A stretch of DNA of 64,000 nucleotides. It comes from a bacterium. GTDB taxonomy: Bacteria; Bacteroidota; Ignavibacteria; Kapaibacteriales; UBA7675. The notes beneath the pieces are model-generated. The model was given only the letters and a program-made list of their open reading frames with translations, did not search any database and had not been told where the DNA came from. Numbering within the stretch: position 1 is the stretch's first letter; each line of letters begins with the position of its first letter. Below, in pieces: positions 38,529 to 47,702 of the stretch. The position numbers and the translations under genes were made by a program. Location: positions 27,282-91,281 of the forward strand of contig JAUIKM010000022.1 in assembly GCA_030430495.1 (NCBI GenBank), given 5' to 3'.

Positions 38529-39497
38529 ATGACGATGCAAAGCAGACCTTCACGCTTTCAGGTTCCCAACATGATGAACGGCATTAAATGGCTGTTGATC
38601 ATCAATATTGCCGTCTTTGTCCTTCAGCACCTGGTGCTCAAGGCGATTTTGTTCGAGAACGGCATGACGGGTTTCCTGTACTTTCGATCCTGGTTCGCCC
38701 TGTTCCCGGTCGAAGCGGAGTCATTTCAGATCTGGCAGTTCCTGACATTTCAGTTCCTGCACGGCAGCTTTCTCCACCTGCTCATGAACATGCTGCTGCT
38801 CTGGATGATCGGCACGGTGCTTGAACGGGTCTGGGGCACGCGTAATTTCCTCATTTTTTATCTGCTCTGCGGCGTGGCGGCCGGAGTCGGTCAAATCACC
38901 GTCTCCTCGTTTGTCGGCGAGCAGATACCGCTGGTGGGCGCTTCCGGCGGCATATTCGGCATCATCGTCGGTTTCGGCCTTACCTTTCCCAACGAATTTA
39001 TTTACGTCTTTTTCCGTCCCGTGCGCGTTCTGGTCCTGATGTGGATACTGATCGGCCTGCAGGTTCTGAACGGACTGTTCAGCAACGGCGACAATGTCTC
39101 GCATGTCGGGCACCTCGGCGGCGCGGCGATGGGATTTTTCCTGATGTACAACGGCGAACGCTTCGGCATTTACCGCTTTTTCAATTCGGCCATCGACGCG
39201 GTACGCGACGTGTTCAAGGGATTCTCGAGGTCGTCGGGCAGGCCGGCGCCGCACCGCAGACCGCAGGCCGAGGAAGTTCGCCCGGACAATGTCTTTTCGA
39301 TCGATGACGCACCGCGTAAAAAAACGACGCCGGCCTGGTTCAGACCGCAGCCGAAAAAGAGCGAGCCGGCAAGCAATGAGATCACGCCCGAAGAGATTGA
39401 CGCAATCCTCGACAAGATGAATGAGAGCGCCGACGGCTACAAGAATCTGACCGACCGCGAGAAACGCATTCTCGAAGAATACAGCCGAAATTTGTAG
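38529..39497 (+). CDS. Rhomboid-family intramembrane serine protease
   Basis: 322 residues from ATG at 38529, with GAGGTG upstream (the GTG at 38505 lacks one). Six transmembrane segments carry the rhomboid motifs: QFLHGSFLHLLMNMLLLWMI, the catalytic GASGGIFG with Ser at about residue 138, and the catalytic His in VSHVGHLGGAAMGF near 193. A cytoplasmic tail of ~100 residues ends with a conserved ITPEEIDAILDKMNESADGY segment seen in FCB rhomboids. It cleaves membrane proteins within or near transmembrane helices. It follows pgk by 78 bp and precedes an ECF sigma gene by 117 bp, so a role in envelope signalling is conceivable, not shown. Confidence 0.92.
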   Translation: MTMQSRPSRFQVPNMMNGIKWLLIINIAVFVLQHLVLKAILFENGMTGFLYFRSWFALFPVEAESFQIWQFLTFQFLHGSFLHLLMNMLLLWMIGTVLERVWGTRNFLIFYLLCGVAAGVGQITVSSFVGEQIPLVGASGGIFGIIVGFGLTFPNEFIYVFFRPVRVLVLMWILIGLQVLNGLFSNGDNVSHVGHLGGAAMGFFLMYNGERFGIYRFFNSAIDAVRDVFKGFSRSSGRPAPHRRPQAEEVRPDNVFSIDDAPRKKTTPAWFRPQPKKSEPASNEITPEEIDAILDKMNESADGYKNLTDREKRILEEYSRNL

Positions 39498-39614
39498 TCC
39501 CGGAACTTTTATCCCATTTTTTACTCCCCCGATGTAACCATTCAGGTCGACATCCTGTCTGTTCCGGCAAGCACACCCGCATAGCGGTTTTCAATCAAGC
39601 AGCGGACAACGCTC

Positions 39615-40181
39615 ATGAAATCTCGAACACATAGCGACGGCGATCTGAGCAAGGCAGTCGACGGCTTCCGACAAGGAAGCGCGGAAGCCTTTCAGATCCT
39701 CTACAAACGCTATCAGAATCGCGTCTACCGATTCTGCGTTCGAATGATGTCAAGCGAAGTCTCCGGCAAAGACGCCTTCCAGGAAACGTTCATGCGCATG
39801 TATGAACATCGCGCCGAATTCCGCGGCACAAACTTCCCGGCGTGGCTCTTCACGATTGCCCGCAACGTCTGCCTGAACCTCTTGCGTAAACAGAAAGCTT
39901 TCGATTCATTCGAAGAAGATATACACGGCAAACTGCTGTCGACCAATCGCGTCGAAAACAGCGACGTCCTGCTGCGCAACAGCATCGACAACGCCATTCA
40001 GCAGCTGCCTGTCAAGTTACGAGAGGCGCTCATTCTCCGCGAATACGAAGAGTACTCCTACAAGGAAATCGCGGAAATAACCGGCATCGAGTTATCCCTG
40101 GCGAAGGTGCGAGTCCATCGAGCCCGATTGATTCTTCGCAAGATTCTCAGCCCCATAGTTCAAGAGCGTTATGAAATCTGA
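39615..40181 (+). CDS. ECF-type RNA polymerase sigma factor
   Basis: 188 residues, ECF type. Region 2: GSAEAFQILYKRYQNRVYRF, KDAFQETFMRMYEHR and NFPAWLFTIARNVCLNLLRK; region 4: LPVKLREALILREYEEYSYK, EIAEITGIELSLAKVRVHRARL. The stop overlaps the next gene by 11 bp (start at 40171), a typical sigma/anti-sigma coupling. The upstream ~115 bp contain no clear consensus promoter. Same general layout as the pair at 6.7-8.5 kb, though the downstream partner is very different. Confidence 0.92.
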   Translation: MKSRTHSDGDLSKAVDGFRQGSAEAFQILYKRYQNRVYRFCVRMMSSEVSGKDAFQETFMRMYEHRAEFRGTNFPAWLFTIARNVCLNLLRKQKAFDSFEEDIHGKLLSTNRVENSDVLLRNSIDNAIQQLPVKLREALILREYEEYSYKEIAEITGIELSLAKVRVHRARLILRKILSPIVQERYEI

Positions 40182-41814
40182 AGTTGACGTACTCATAACC
40201 AAATACCTGGATGGCGACCTGACCTCGGCCGAAGACCGCGCACTGCGGGATCTGCTGTCGGAACATCCGGATGCAAAAATCGCGTTCGACGAAAGCGTGG
40301 CAATTCACCACGCTATTCGCGAGGACGCGGAAACTCTTGTTGCCCCGCCCGAACTGGTCGACCAAACTGAAGAAGCCGTTCTCATGCGCATCTTCGGTGA
40401 AGCGCCCGCCGCAACCGTCTCCGCCCCTGTGGCCGAGTCCGGCCTGCGCCGTCGCCTCGTCAGTTCCATGCTCCTTCTCCTGGCATTCCTCATGCCGCGA
40501 GCTATCGGCAACCTGCCCTTCGAACAACTTTCAAAAGCTGATATTCTGTCAACCTCGGTCGATGCCGCAGTGAGCGAGCGTGCGTCGATCGAGGTGCAGA
40601 ATGCCGCGCTGGTTCAGCAATGGACCAGCGAGCACGCCGACCGCGTCGCTCGCAGTATGGCGCTCCCCGAATCCTCTGGATCACAATCCTCGCAGCCTGC
40701 CTCCGTGCACTGCAAACCCGCTCCGGTTGAAGCCCTGGCTTCCGCCGCACCCACCGCCGAATCTGGAACCGTTTCCGGCTTTGCCGTCAGTGGCGCCGCC
40801 GATCATCAAAACGATCAAAGCGCTGGTTTTGCAGCGGAAACGGCGTCCGACATGACATTGTCGTTCAACGATCCCGTGTTCGGCGATTCCTTTGACGATC
40901 TCGGCGCGCTGTTGGCTCCCACCTCGGCTGATGATGATCTTCCCGAGTCCAACTGGGCCGGAGGCGAATCATCGACGACCTCCGGTGCGGACACGCGTGC
41001 GCAGGACGTTCTGGCACGCGGCTCCGGCGGCGTTCTGGCTCTGGCGCCCGGCGTCACGCCTGAGATTGGCGGCGAAATTTTCCTGTCCGGTACGCTCGGC
41101 AGCGATCTGCTGGCACAGACGTCCAGCGATCAGGCCGACGCCATTTCACTCTCAACTGTGGGCCTGGCTTACAGTGTCAACCCCAATGGTCGCGTCGGTT
41201 TGGAACTGGGCATGATGAACTTCTCCTATCCCTACCAGACGCTCGTCTGGACCGGCGGCGAGGGCGTCTACAATCACCCGACGGGCAATGGTACGTCGCG
41301 CGATGACAATCCTATCAAAGCGCAGCAGGGGTCGACGCGTTACCTTGGTTACAGCAGCGAAGCTACCGGCGGAACCGAAGAGGACCCCACGGCCGGCAAC
41401 GGCGCAGGTCAGGGTGACGAAGAGGGCGACAACGGCGCTACCGGTCAGAGCGGTGAAGAAGGTTCCGAGTCCGGTGCGGGCGGCCTGCTCGATCCTGATG
41501 AAGAACCCACGCGCACTGCGTACTCCGTCAGCCAGATCCGCAACAAAACTACCATCTGGGGCGGCGTGTTCTACGAGCACGAGATCCCCATCCGCGACCG
41601 CATTTCGTTCATCGGACGTCTCGGCGCAGGCGGCTCCAACGAGGGTATGCTTGGTTACCTGCGCGCTTCGGGTGCGTACAAAATGACGGACGACCTCTCT
41701 CTGCTCTTCGGCTTTGACTCGCGCGCCATGCTTCTCAGCGTATTTGAATACAAAAACGTGCGCAAACTGAACATGAGTTTTACTTTCACGATGGGACTGA
41801 ACGTCCGCCTGTAA
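40171..41814 (+). CDS. Anti-sigma-like N-terminus joined to a long exported region with barrel-like C-terminus
   Basis: 547 residues. Residues 1-~60 (ITKYLDGDLTSAEDRALRDL, LSEHPDAKIAFDESVAIHHA) match the FCB anti-sigma N-terminal type, without an H-x3-C-x2-C zinc motif. A single hydrophobic segment follows at ~90-110 (LVSSMLLLLAFLMPRAIG). Then a low-complexity Ser/Ala/Asp region (~130-300) and a Gly/Asp/Glu-rich stretch near 400-445. The last ~95 residues are alternating amphipathic strands (IWGGVFYEHEIPI; ISFIGRLGAGG; LGYLRASGAYKMTDDLSLLF; LNMSFTFTMGLNVRL) as in outer-membrane beta-barrels. Inner-membrane anchoring at the start and a barrel at the end would span the periplasm. The function is inferred only from position after the sigma gene. 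Confidence 0.7.
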   Translation: MKSEVDVLITKYLDGDLTSAEDRALRDLLSEHPDAKIAFDESVAIHHAIREDAETLVAPPELVDQTEEAVLMRIFGEAPAATVSAPVAESGLRRRLVSSMLLLLAFLMPRAIGNLPFEQLSKADILSTSVDAAVSERASIEVQNAALVQQWTSEHADRVARSMALPESSGSQSSQPASVHCKPAPVEALASAAPTAESGTVSGFAVSGAADHQNDQSAGFAAETASDMTLSFNDPVFGDSFDDLGALLAPTSADDDLPESNWAGGESSTTSGADTRAQDVLARGSGGVLALAPGVTPEIGGEIFLSGTLGSDLLAQTSSDQADAISLSTVGLAYSVNPNGRVGLELGMMNFSYPYQTLVWTGGEGVYNHPTGNGTSRDDNPIKAQQGSTRYLGYSSEATGGTEEDPTAGNGAGQGDEEGDNGATGQSGEEGSESGAGGLLDPDEEPTRTAYSVSQIRNKTTIWGGVFYEHEIPIRDRISFIGRLGAGGSNEGMLGYLRASGAYKMTDDLSLLFGFDSRAMLLSVFEYKNVRKLNMSFTFTMGLNVRL

Positions 41815-41842
41815 ACTCAGCCCGATTTTCCGACAGATTTCG

Positions 41843-41878
41843 ACGGCCGTCCCACTCGGGGATGGCCGTTGTTGTTTA
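41843..41878 (+). terminator. Terminator after the anti-sigma-like gene
   Basis: ACGGCCGTCCC at 41843-41853 pairs with GGGATGGCCGT at 41859-41869 (one G-T), followed by TGTTGTTT. Confidence 0.8.
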
Positions 41879-41956
41879 AGTGCAGCATGACCTGCTGCCG
41901 CATCTCTATTGACCGCCGATTGATTCAATCAGGCACGATCCGTTTCTTTTCCACCT

Positions 41957-42025
41957 GCGACTTCTGATCGCTTTGAGCGCTCACCTGCGTTCGCCCTCAG
42001 GCTCCTTGATTTTTTTGTTCGTCAT
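41957..42025 (-). repeat. Dispersed element, copy related to 56658-56736
   Basis: Read on -, this stretch starts ATGACGAACAA and aligns with 56658-56736 (+) over about 75-80 bp with small gaps, sharing GAGCCTGAG, GCAGGTGA and CTCAAAGCGATCAG. Its first ~25 bases match shorter copies at 33806-33827, 54684-54705, 22954-22975 and within the second 459-bp repeat. Confidence 0.65.
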
Positions 42026-42455
42026 TGAGGTTCAGGTTCCAAACCTCCGACGTCGAAGTTTTTCTCTTCGACTTCCCGTTTAACCGGCTTACCGGCACGT
42101 TCAACCACAAGGTCGGCTACGTTCAGTGTTTTCCGTCTGGATAAAAGCAAGAACATGAGCATCTTGGATGCGAGCGCAAAGCACGTGCATACGAGCGTTC
42201 ATGCGGACGGCGGCTCAGGCCGCTGCAATCCGGCGAACCTGCGGGTTTGATTCCGGACGGAAAGTCCGTGGTTGGTGGTATGCTCAGATTCTGGTGGTGG
42301 AGGCCGGGGGTGGGGGCCCATTGATTTCACTCAAAGAACCTTTGACTCTGAAACACACCTCAAACTCTTTGTCTATCAGTTTAAACCCGCGCAGCGGCTT
42401 AAAACCGGCTCCAGGCGCGTTGCCGCGCCGCGGCTTAACGCCAACACCGCGCCCG
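41997..42455. repeat. 459-bp perfect direct repeat, copy 1
   Basis: Base-by-base reading shows this segment identical to 42763-43221. It holds no convincing protein gene; the frame at 42168-42512 starts without a ribosome site and is duplicated with the repeat. It contains short self-complementary pieces (for example ACGGA/TCCGT near 42256-42269) and a GTTTAAAC palindrome near 42380. Confidence 0.95.
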
Positions 42456-42762
42456 GCGGCGCTCCGCCATACTATCGTCCCGCCACACTCTCATCGCCGG
42501 GCTCAAACATAATCGAGCGCTAAATTGGGCCGCACGCACTTCCACAGTCAGGCTGAACCTGAATGTATCGGTTTGATGCAATTCGCTGCCAACTTTTCCG
42601 CTGCAAACTGCGCTCAATTTCAGACACATCCGCACAACATGCCAAATCAATGCAAATCCGCACAACGACTCAATGTCCGGCTGAATGCCGGATGCCGCGC
42701 GGCACCACCGTTCGTTAATCTGCTTTGTCAGGAGTACTTGCCCGCTCCGCGGCGGTGACTCA

Positions 42763-43221
42763 TCAGGCTCCTTGATTTTTTTGTTCGTCATTGAGGTTCA
42801 GGTTCCAAACCTCCGACGTCGAAGTTTTTCTCTTCGACTTCCCGTTTAACCGGCTTACCGGCACGTTCAACCACAAGGTCGGCTACGTTCAGTGTTTTCC
42901 GTCTGGATAAAAGCAAGAACATGAGCATCTTGGATGCGAGCGCAAAGCACGTGCATACGAGCGTTCATGCGGACGGCGGCTCAGGCCGCTGCAATCCGGC
43001 GAACCTGCGGGTTTGATTCCGGACGGAAAGTCCGTGGTTGGTGGTATGCTCAGATTCTGGTGGTGGAGGCCGGGGGTGGGGGCCCATTGATTTCACTCAA
43101 AGAACCTTTGACTCTGAAACACACCTCAAACTCTTTGTCTATCAGTTTAAACCCGCGCAGCGGCTTAAAACCGGCTCCAGGCGCGTTGCCGCGCCGCGGC
43201 TTAACGCCAACACCGCGCCCG
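42763..43221. repeat. 459-bp perfect direct repeat, copy 2
   Basis: Identical to copy 1, with 307 bp of unrelated sequence between the copies. Flanks differ sharply at both ends (CCC versus CAT on the left, GCGGCG versus CCACAG on the right), so the repeat borders are well defined. Confidence 0.95.
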
Positions 43222-43550
43222 CCACAGCATCAGACTCTGCACGGCTGCGCTGTACGATATTTGTCTTTAGCTTATTTACTCCCAGCCGGATGGCTTGCAG
43301 TTTCGTGACTTCGCATTTGACCAACACCGACTACACAACGCTCGCATGTGCGGGAACCCGTTTCCGGCTCCGGCGATGTGCATTCAAAAACTTCACATTG
43401 TCCCGCCGCCTCGACGATCATTCGCTTTGTTGCGAATTGGCTTTTGACCGACACCGACCACACGACGCATGAAAACACGAAAACTGGTTTCAGGCTCTGG
43501 GACTGCGCGGTTAAATACTTCACACAGTGACTCCGGCATTCTCGCCGGAT
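43222..43550. repeat. Degenerate ~125-bp tandem repeats
   Basis: Two units share TTTGACC(A/G)ACACCGAC(T/C)ACAC(A/G)ACG, a TTTC(C/A)GGCTC block and a CAAAAACTTCAC/AAATACTTCAC end; a third, weaker unit begins near 43229 (CAGACTCTGCACGGCTGCGC). Similarity is partial and fades, consistent with old duplication. No gene is supported here. Confidence 0.6.
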
Positions 43551-43607
43551 CGACAAACAAAAGAGAAAAACAAGCCGCGCAGTTCAGCAAGCGGCGAAGT
43601 GCCTCAA

Positions 43608-43645
43608 GTAAAATGCCCGCCCCGGTCAGACCGGAACGGGCATTA
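43608..43645 (-). terminator. Terminator of the secreted subtilase gene
   Basis: AATGCCCG at 43612-43619 pairs with CGGGCATT at 43637-43644, and CCGG at 43622-43625 with CCGG at 43631-43634. On - the hairpin is followed by TTTTAC. It lies about 30 bp past the stop. Confidence 0.65.
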
Positions 43646-43676
43646 ATCAATAAGTCGAGTCCGTAAGACTCAGGTG

Positions 43677-46600
43677 TTAGCCGCCAATCACAAAGCTGCG
43701 CGCAAGTTGATCCTGCGGCGTACTCAAACGCAGCATGTAAACGCCCGCGCTCAGCGAACGGACGTCAACCTGAAACTCATGCGTGCCCGCGTCGGCCTGA
43801 CCGTCAAACGGAACCAGAAGCGTGCGGCCGCGAAGGTCGATGATCTCCAGACGCGCATGCATCGGAGCGTCGAGTTCGAACTGCATGACGGCCACGGACT
43901 GTGCCGGGCTGGGACTGACCGTGTGCAGGGTCATGCCGCTGCCGCGAATGTCCGCCACAGACGTTGTTTCCTCTATGCCGCGCCCCGAAAGCGATACCTG
44001 GTGGGAACCGCCGTCGCTGGTAATGGTAAGCGTCGAGTTTTTGAGCCCGCGCGAAGTCGGATGAAATTGCACGGTCAACACATAGTCCTCGCCGGAAGCC
44101 AGCATCGAAGGCGGCGTTTCGGCAAAGGAGTAAGATTCTTCGTCGGCCACGGAAATGTCCAGCGTCACCGCTTCCGTGCCCAGACTGCTGATTGTAATGT
44201 CCTCGCTTTCAGTTGTTCCGACATCGACGGCACCGAAGGAAAGCTGCGTGCGGTCGATCGATGTAAGCTTCGGCTCGGGAATCGGCACGACCTGAAAGTC
44301 GGCATAGGAGACGCCCGAAGTGTGCACGCGCCACAGACGCGCATTGCTGCCGTTGGAATACATCGCGCCGGTTTGCGTCGGGCCGATCGTCGGCGTCAGC
44401 ACAGCTTCAAAACTCTCGCCGTCGTCGGCCGTGGCGTACAACTGACCGCCGTCGCCCAGAATGAAGTTCTGCAGCGATTCCGGTGCGCCGTACGCAAAGA
44501 CGGACTGCAGCGGGATGTCGTCGAGATCGTAGACACTCAGCTCCCAGCTGTCGCCGCCGTCATGCGTCGAAGCGACCTGGAAGGGACCGCCTGGTTCGTC
44601 CTGCTCGCGGTAGACGGCGATGCCGTCCTGCGGCGTGCGGAACGCCAGCGAGGTAATCTGTTTGCCGTTGAATACCACCGCGCTTTTCCAGGTGCGCCCC
44701 TGCGTCGTACTGTAGAACACACGACCAGTACTCGTGCCGAACCAGACATTGTCGCCCAGCTGCGTCGAAGCGCCGACGAGCCCGGCTTCGCCGTCAACGG
44801 CAAAACCGATGTCCGAAGCGCGCGTCCAGGTCTGGCCGCCGTCGGAACTCGTTGCCACGCCCCAGTTTCCATTGATCGGATCGCCGAGGATGACGCCGTT
44901 CTGCTGGTCGAAGAAGTAGATGTCATTAATAAATGCGGTGATGTTGTCCAGCGAGCCGGACACCTGCCCCCAGGAATTGCCGCCGTTTGTCGTGCGCCAT
45001 ACCGCCGCTCCGCCGCCGCCCGCGGCGTTCGTGCTCACCCATGCCGAAAATGCGTCGATCCCTGAGATGGAGTAAGTCGGCGTAGTCGGGAAGTTGGCTC
45101 CCTGGCTGACTTCGATCGCCTGGAATCCGCCCTGCGAAGCGCGGCCGCAGATGCCGACCAGCTGGTTGCCGACGCGCGTCTGCCCCGTGAACCAGAAATT
45201 CGCACCATCCGGGCTGGAACCGCTGTGCCACACGGTCGAAGTCAGGTCGCTGACGATTGTACCCGGAAAACGCAGGTTGCCGCCCGTTGCACCCGGCAGG
45301 CCGACCGGAACGCGCAGGCGTTCGAAATCGACGTAGTCCGTCGCGCGGTAAATCACCATGACGTCCAGATAACCCGTTGACCAGGGCATCGAGCTTTTAA
45401 GTTTCAGATTGACGTCCACGTTGCGCGTGCGGTCGTTCTGCAGCGTGCCGACGCTGATCGGCGCGTTTGTGAAGTCGACGTAACCGTCGAGCGAGCGGAA
45501 TTCAACGCTCAGTGCGTTGGCGGTGCCCAGGTAATTGCGAATCACCAGGCGCATCGTCGTTTCGTCAAAGCTGTCCAGCAGACCGCTGTCCGTCTGAATC
45601 AGTAGTTCTTCGTGGCTGATGCCCGGGATGCGACTCCCCGAGCTGAAGCTGGCGTTCAGCTCCACGGCGCGGTAGGCGTTGGCGCGGCCGTAGTACAACA
45701 GGCGCGCGTCCTCGCTGCCGTTGGAAAACACGTCGTCGCTCGTGCTGCGAATCTGATGCATGATCTGCATCGGCGTCCAGGTCGGATGCTGCGCTTTGAC
45801 GAGCGCCGCGATACCGGAGACGATCGGCGACGAAAACGAGGTGCCCGAAGACGCCGTGTAATTGTCCTCCGGCGCCGTGCTCCAAACCGATGCGCCGGGA
45901 GCGTAGACCCGCGCCGCCGCACCGAAGTTGGAAAAGCCCGTCACGCGGTCGTTGGCGTTGCTCGCGCCGATGTTGAACACGCCGTCGTAGTTGGCCGGGT
46001 AAAAACTGACGTCCAGATCCGTGTGGTAACCCTCGTTGCCCGACGACACCACCACCAGCGCGCCGAGTGCGTTGGCCTGGTCGATGACGTCCTGCTCCGA
46101 GTTCATGCGGCCGTAGCCGCCCCACGAGCAGTTGATAATGTCCGCGCCGTTTTCGGCGGCGTAGAGAATTGCCTCGTAACCGCGGAAGATACCGCGCACG
46201 TTGGCGTTGTCGGAGCCGCATTTAATCGGCATCAGGCTCGTGTTGTAGCCGATTGCCGCAATGCCGGTATTGTTGTGCGTGTTGGCCGCCACGCAGCCCG
46301 CCACTATCGTGCCATGGTTGCGCCGGTCGTTGGCCCAGTTGTTGCTCGTGCCGCGCACCTTCGGATCGTTGTCCGGCCGAAATGCGCCCGAGAAAATGGC
46401 CGTGCCGGTGACGTCGCCGACAAAGTCCCAGCCGATCACGTCGTCAACATAGCCATTGTTGTCGTCGTCGCGGCCGTTGCCCGGCGTCTCGCCCAGGTTC
46501 ACATATATATTGTCGGCCAGGTCTTCGTGTTCGTAGTCGGTACCCGAGTCGATGATCGCCACAACCACATTCCGGTTGCCGGTCGTAATGTCCCAGGCTT

Positions 46601-47180
46601 TTTCAGCTTCAATCCGCGCCAGGTGATATTGGTTGGCAAAACGCGGGTCGTTCGGCGTGAACGTCGAGTAGCGTCGGTACACCGGCTCGGCGTATTCAAT
46701 GTCGGGGTTCTGCTCCAACATCTGCGCGGCTTCCCAGGCGTCCAGGTCGGAAGCATAGCTGATTTCGTGGATGCGTCCCACGCCCGCCGCATCGCGCGCC
46801 GTCACATCGCCGTTGTTGAAACGCGGGAACGGCGTCCGGATCGTCGTGACCGCCAGATTCTGCAGACTGGCCTGTAGCGTCTGTGAGAGGAATCCCTGCG
46901 CGTCCTTCGGCGTCGTATGCAGCGTTCGCGTCTTGATGATCAGTGTCCGCGGCAGGTAGGTCTCCCTGTCCGGGCGGGCGTTGCGCTTCAGCACGGCGGG
47001 CGTACTGAAACCGTCGCCGCGCGCCTCTCCGCTCTTTTCCACCACCCAGGAGGCTTCGCCGGCGGACTCAAGCTGCGGACGCTCCACCGCCGGCAGCGTG
47101 CCGCCAAGCACAAAAAAGACCACAACCGGGACCAACAGAAATTTCGCACAGTGCCGTAATCCAGTCGAAGCAAATGCCAT
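43677..47180 (-). CDS. Secreted subtilisin-like (S8) protease with BNR/YCF48-like propeller and sorting-type C-terminus
   Basis: 1167 residues from ATG at 47180, with GGAGA upstream. Signal peptide: FLLVPVVVFFVLGGTLPA. A propeptide-like region (residues ~70-150) leads to the S8 domain with catalytic D211 (VVAIIDSGTDYEHED), H289 (NHGTIVAGCVAANTHN) and S448 (SSGTSFSSPIVSGIAALVKA). A beta-propeller follows with repeated Asp-box-like turns (TTNGGNSWGQVSG, SSDGGQTWTRAS, TTQGRTWKSAV, THDGGDSWELSV). Then one choice-of-anchor D domain (LSFGAVDVGTTESEDITISS) and a C-terminal T9SS-like module (VSPSPAQSVAVMQF, then LEIIDLRGRTLL and GVYMLRLS). It is a likely T9SS-exported extracellular protease; the triad is intact. 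Confidence 0.93.
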   Translation of the reverse strand: MAFASTGLRHCAKFLLVPVVVFFVLGGTLPAVERPQLESAGEASWVVEKSGEARGDGFSTPAVLKRNARPDRETYLPRTLIIKTRTLHTTPKDAQGFLSQTLQASLQNLAVTTIRTPFPRFNNGDVTARDAAGVGRIHEISYASDLDAWEAAQMLEQNPDIEYAEPVYRRYSTFTPNDPRFANQYHLARIEAEKAWDITTGNRNVVVAIIDSGTDYEHEDLADNIYVNLGETPGNGRDDDNNGYVDDVIGWDFVGDVTGTAIFSGAFRPDNDPKVRGTSNNWANDRRNHGTIVAGCVAANTHNNTGIAAIGYNTSLMPIKCGSDNANVRGIFRGYEAILYAAENGADIINCSWGGYGRMNSEQDVIDQANALGALVVVSSGNEGYHTDLDVSFYPANYDGVFNIGASNANDRVTGFSNFGAAARVYAPGASVWSTAPEDNYTASSGTSFSSPIVSGIAALVKAQHPTWTPMQIMHQIRSTSDDVFSNGSEDARLLYYGRANAYRAVELNASFSSGSRIPGISHEELLIQTDSGLLDSFDETTMRLVIRNYLGTANALSVEFRSLDGYVDFTNAPISVGTLQNDRTRNVDVNLKLKSSMPWSTGYLDVMVIYRATDYVDFERLRVPVGLPGATGGNLRFPGTIVSDLTSTVWHSGSSPDGANFWFTGQTRVGNQLVGICGRASQGGFQAIEVSQGANFPTTPTYSISGIDAFSAWVSTNAAGGGGAAVWRTTNGGNSWGQVSGSLDNITAFINDIYFFDQQNGVILGDPINGNWGVATSSDGGQTWTRASDIGFAVDGEAGLVGASTQLGDNVWFGTSTGRVFYSTTQGRTWKSAVVFNGKQITSLAFRTPQDGIAVYREQDEPGGPFQVASTHDGGDSWELSVYDLDDIPLQSVFAYGAPESLQNFILGDGGQLYATADDGESFEAVLTPTIGPTQTGAMYSNGSNARLWRVHTSGVSYADFQVVPIPEPKLTSIDRTQLSFGAVDVGTTESEDITISSLGTEAVTLDISVADEESYSFAETPPSMLASGEDYVLTVQFHPTSRGLKNSTLTITSDGGSHQVSLSGRGIEETTSVADIRGSGMTLHTVSPSPAQSVAVMQFELDAPMHARLEIIDLRGRTLLVPFDGQADAGTHEFQVDVRSLSAGVYMLRLSTPQDQLARSFVIGG

Positions 47181-47306
47181 AAGAGATTCTCCGGTAAGCA
47201 TAGGGTAAAATACACGCTCTGTCTCATCATGAAACCCGACGACAAGCAACACAAAAAAGGCCGAAACGACGCTGAATTCCGTGTTGCGCCTCTGGCGTCA
47301 GCTGCG

Positions 47307-47702
47307 TCAGGTCAATCGCGGCTCCACGCGCAGGGAAACTTCGTGCGGCAGCGCAAAACCTTCTATCGCGATTTTGACGCGCACGATGCCGGGTTCAAAT
47401 CCGGCGCGCAGCAGGGCCCTGCCTTCGGCGGCTGACTCGATCGTCGCCGAGGCCTGCCCTTCGACAATGGAAAAATGCACGCTGCGGTCGACGTCCTCCA
47501 GCTCCATGCCGAATCCATTCAGGAAACGCACGGCTATCCGCGCTTCAGACCGCCCATCCGGCGCCAGCACCCGCGGCTCCACGTCCACATCAACTGAGCG
47601 CACTTCCAGCAGCAGCGGCAACAGCAAATACACCGCCGTCCCGACGATAATCGCCAGCCCGACCACATTCAGAATTGCATTCCGCCGCGCACGTGCGCTC
47701 AT
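47307..47702 (-). CDS. Small membrane-anchored protein, 131 aa
   Basis: From ATG at 47702: a short basic start (MSARARRN), one transmembrane helix at ~10-32 (AILNVVGLAIIVGTAVYLLL), then ~95 residues outside the membrane, beta-rich (VDVDVEPRVLAPDGRSEARI; RFLNGFGMELEDVDRSVHFS; ALLRAGFEPGIVRVKIAIEG), resembling a single Ig-like or invasin-like fold. The family is not recognised. It is upstream of the subtilase on the same strand (127 bp) and could be co-transcribed with it. Confidence 0.65.
   Translation of the reverse strand: MSARARRNAILNVVGLAIIVGTAVYLLLPLLLEVRSVDVDVEPRVLAPDGRSEARIAVRFLNGFGMELEDVDRSVHFSIVEGQASATIESAAEGRALLRAGFEPGIVRVKIAIEGFALPHEVSLRVEPRLT

Noticed and set aside
42250..42275. 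A GGAAAGTCC stretch inside the 459-bp repeat looks like the P4 element of RNase P RNA
   Set aside because: The rest of the conserved RNase P core (the matching P4 strand, ACAGAAA region and P15-17) is not seen around it, and it occurs twice.
42168..42512. Duplicated frame inside the 459-bp repeat considered as a gene
   Set aside because: No ribosome site, basic low-complexity protein, and the two copies differ after the repeat border, so the frame is a by-product of the duplication.
41997..43550. Repeats considered as a CRISPR array or insertion sequence
   Set aside because: There are two long copies only, no short regularly spaced repeats, no cas genes, no transposase and no terminal inverted repeats.
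43674..46877. Two long + strand frames opposite the subtilase gene
   Set aside because: Arg/Ala-rich composition, no recognisable domain, and the - strand gene has intact catalytic residues and domains throughout.
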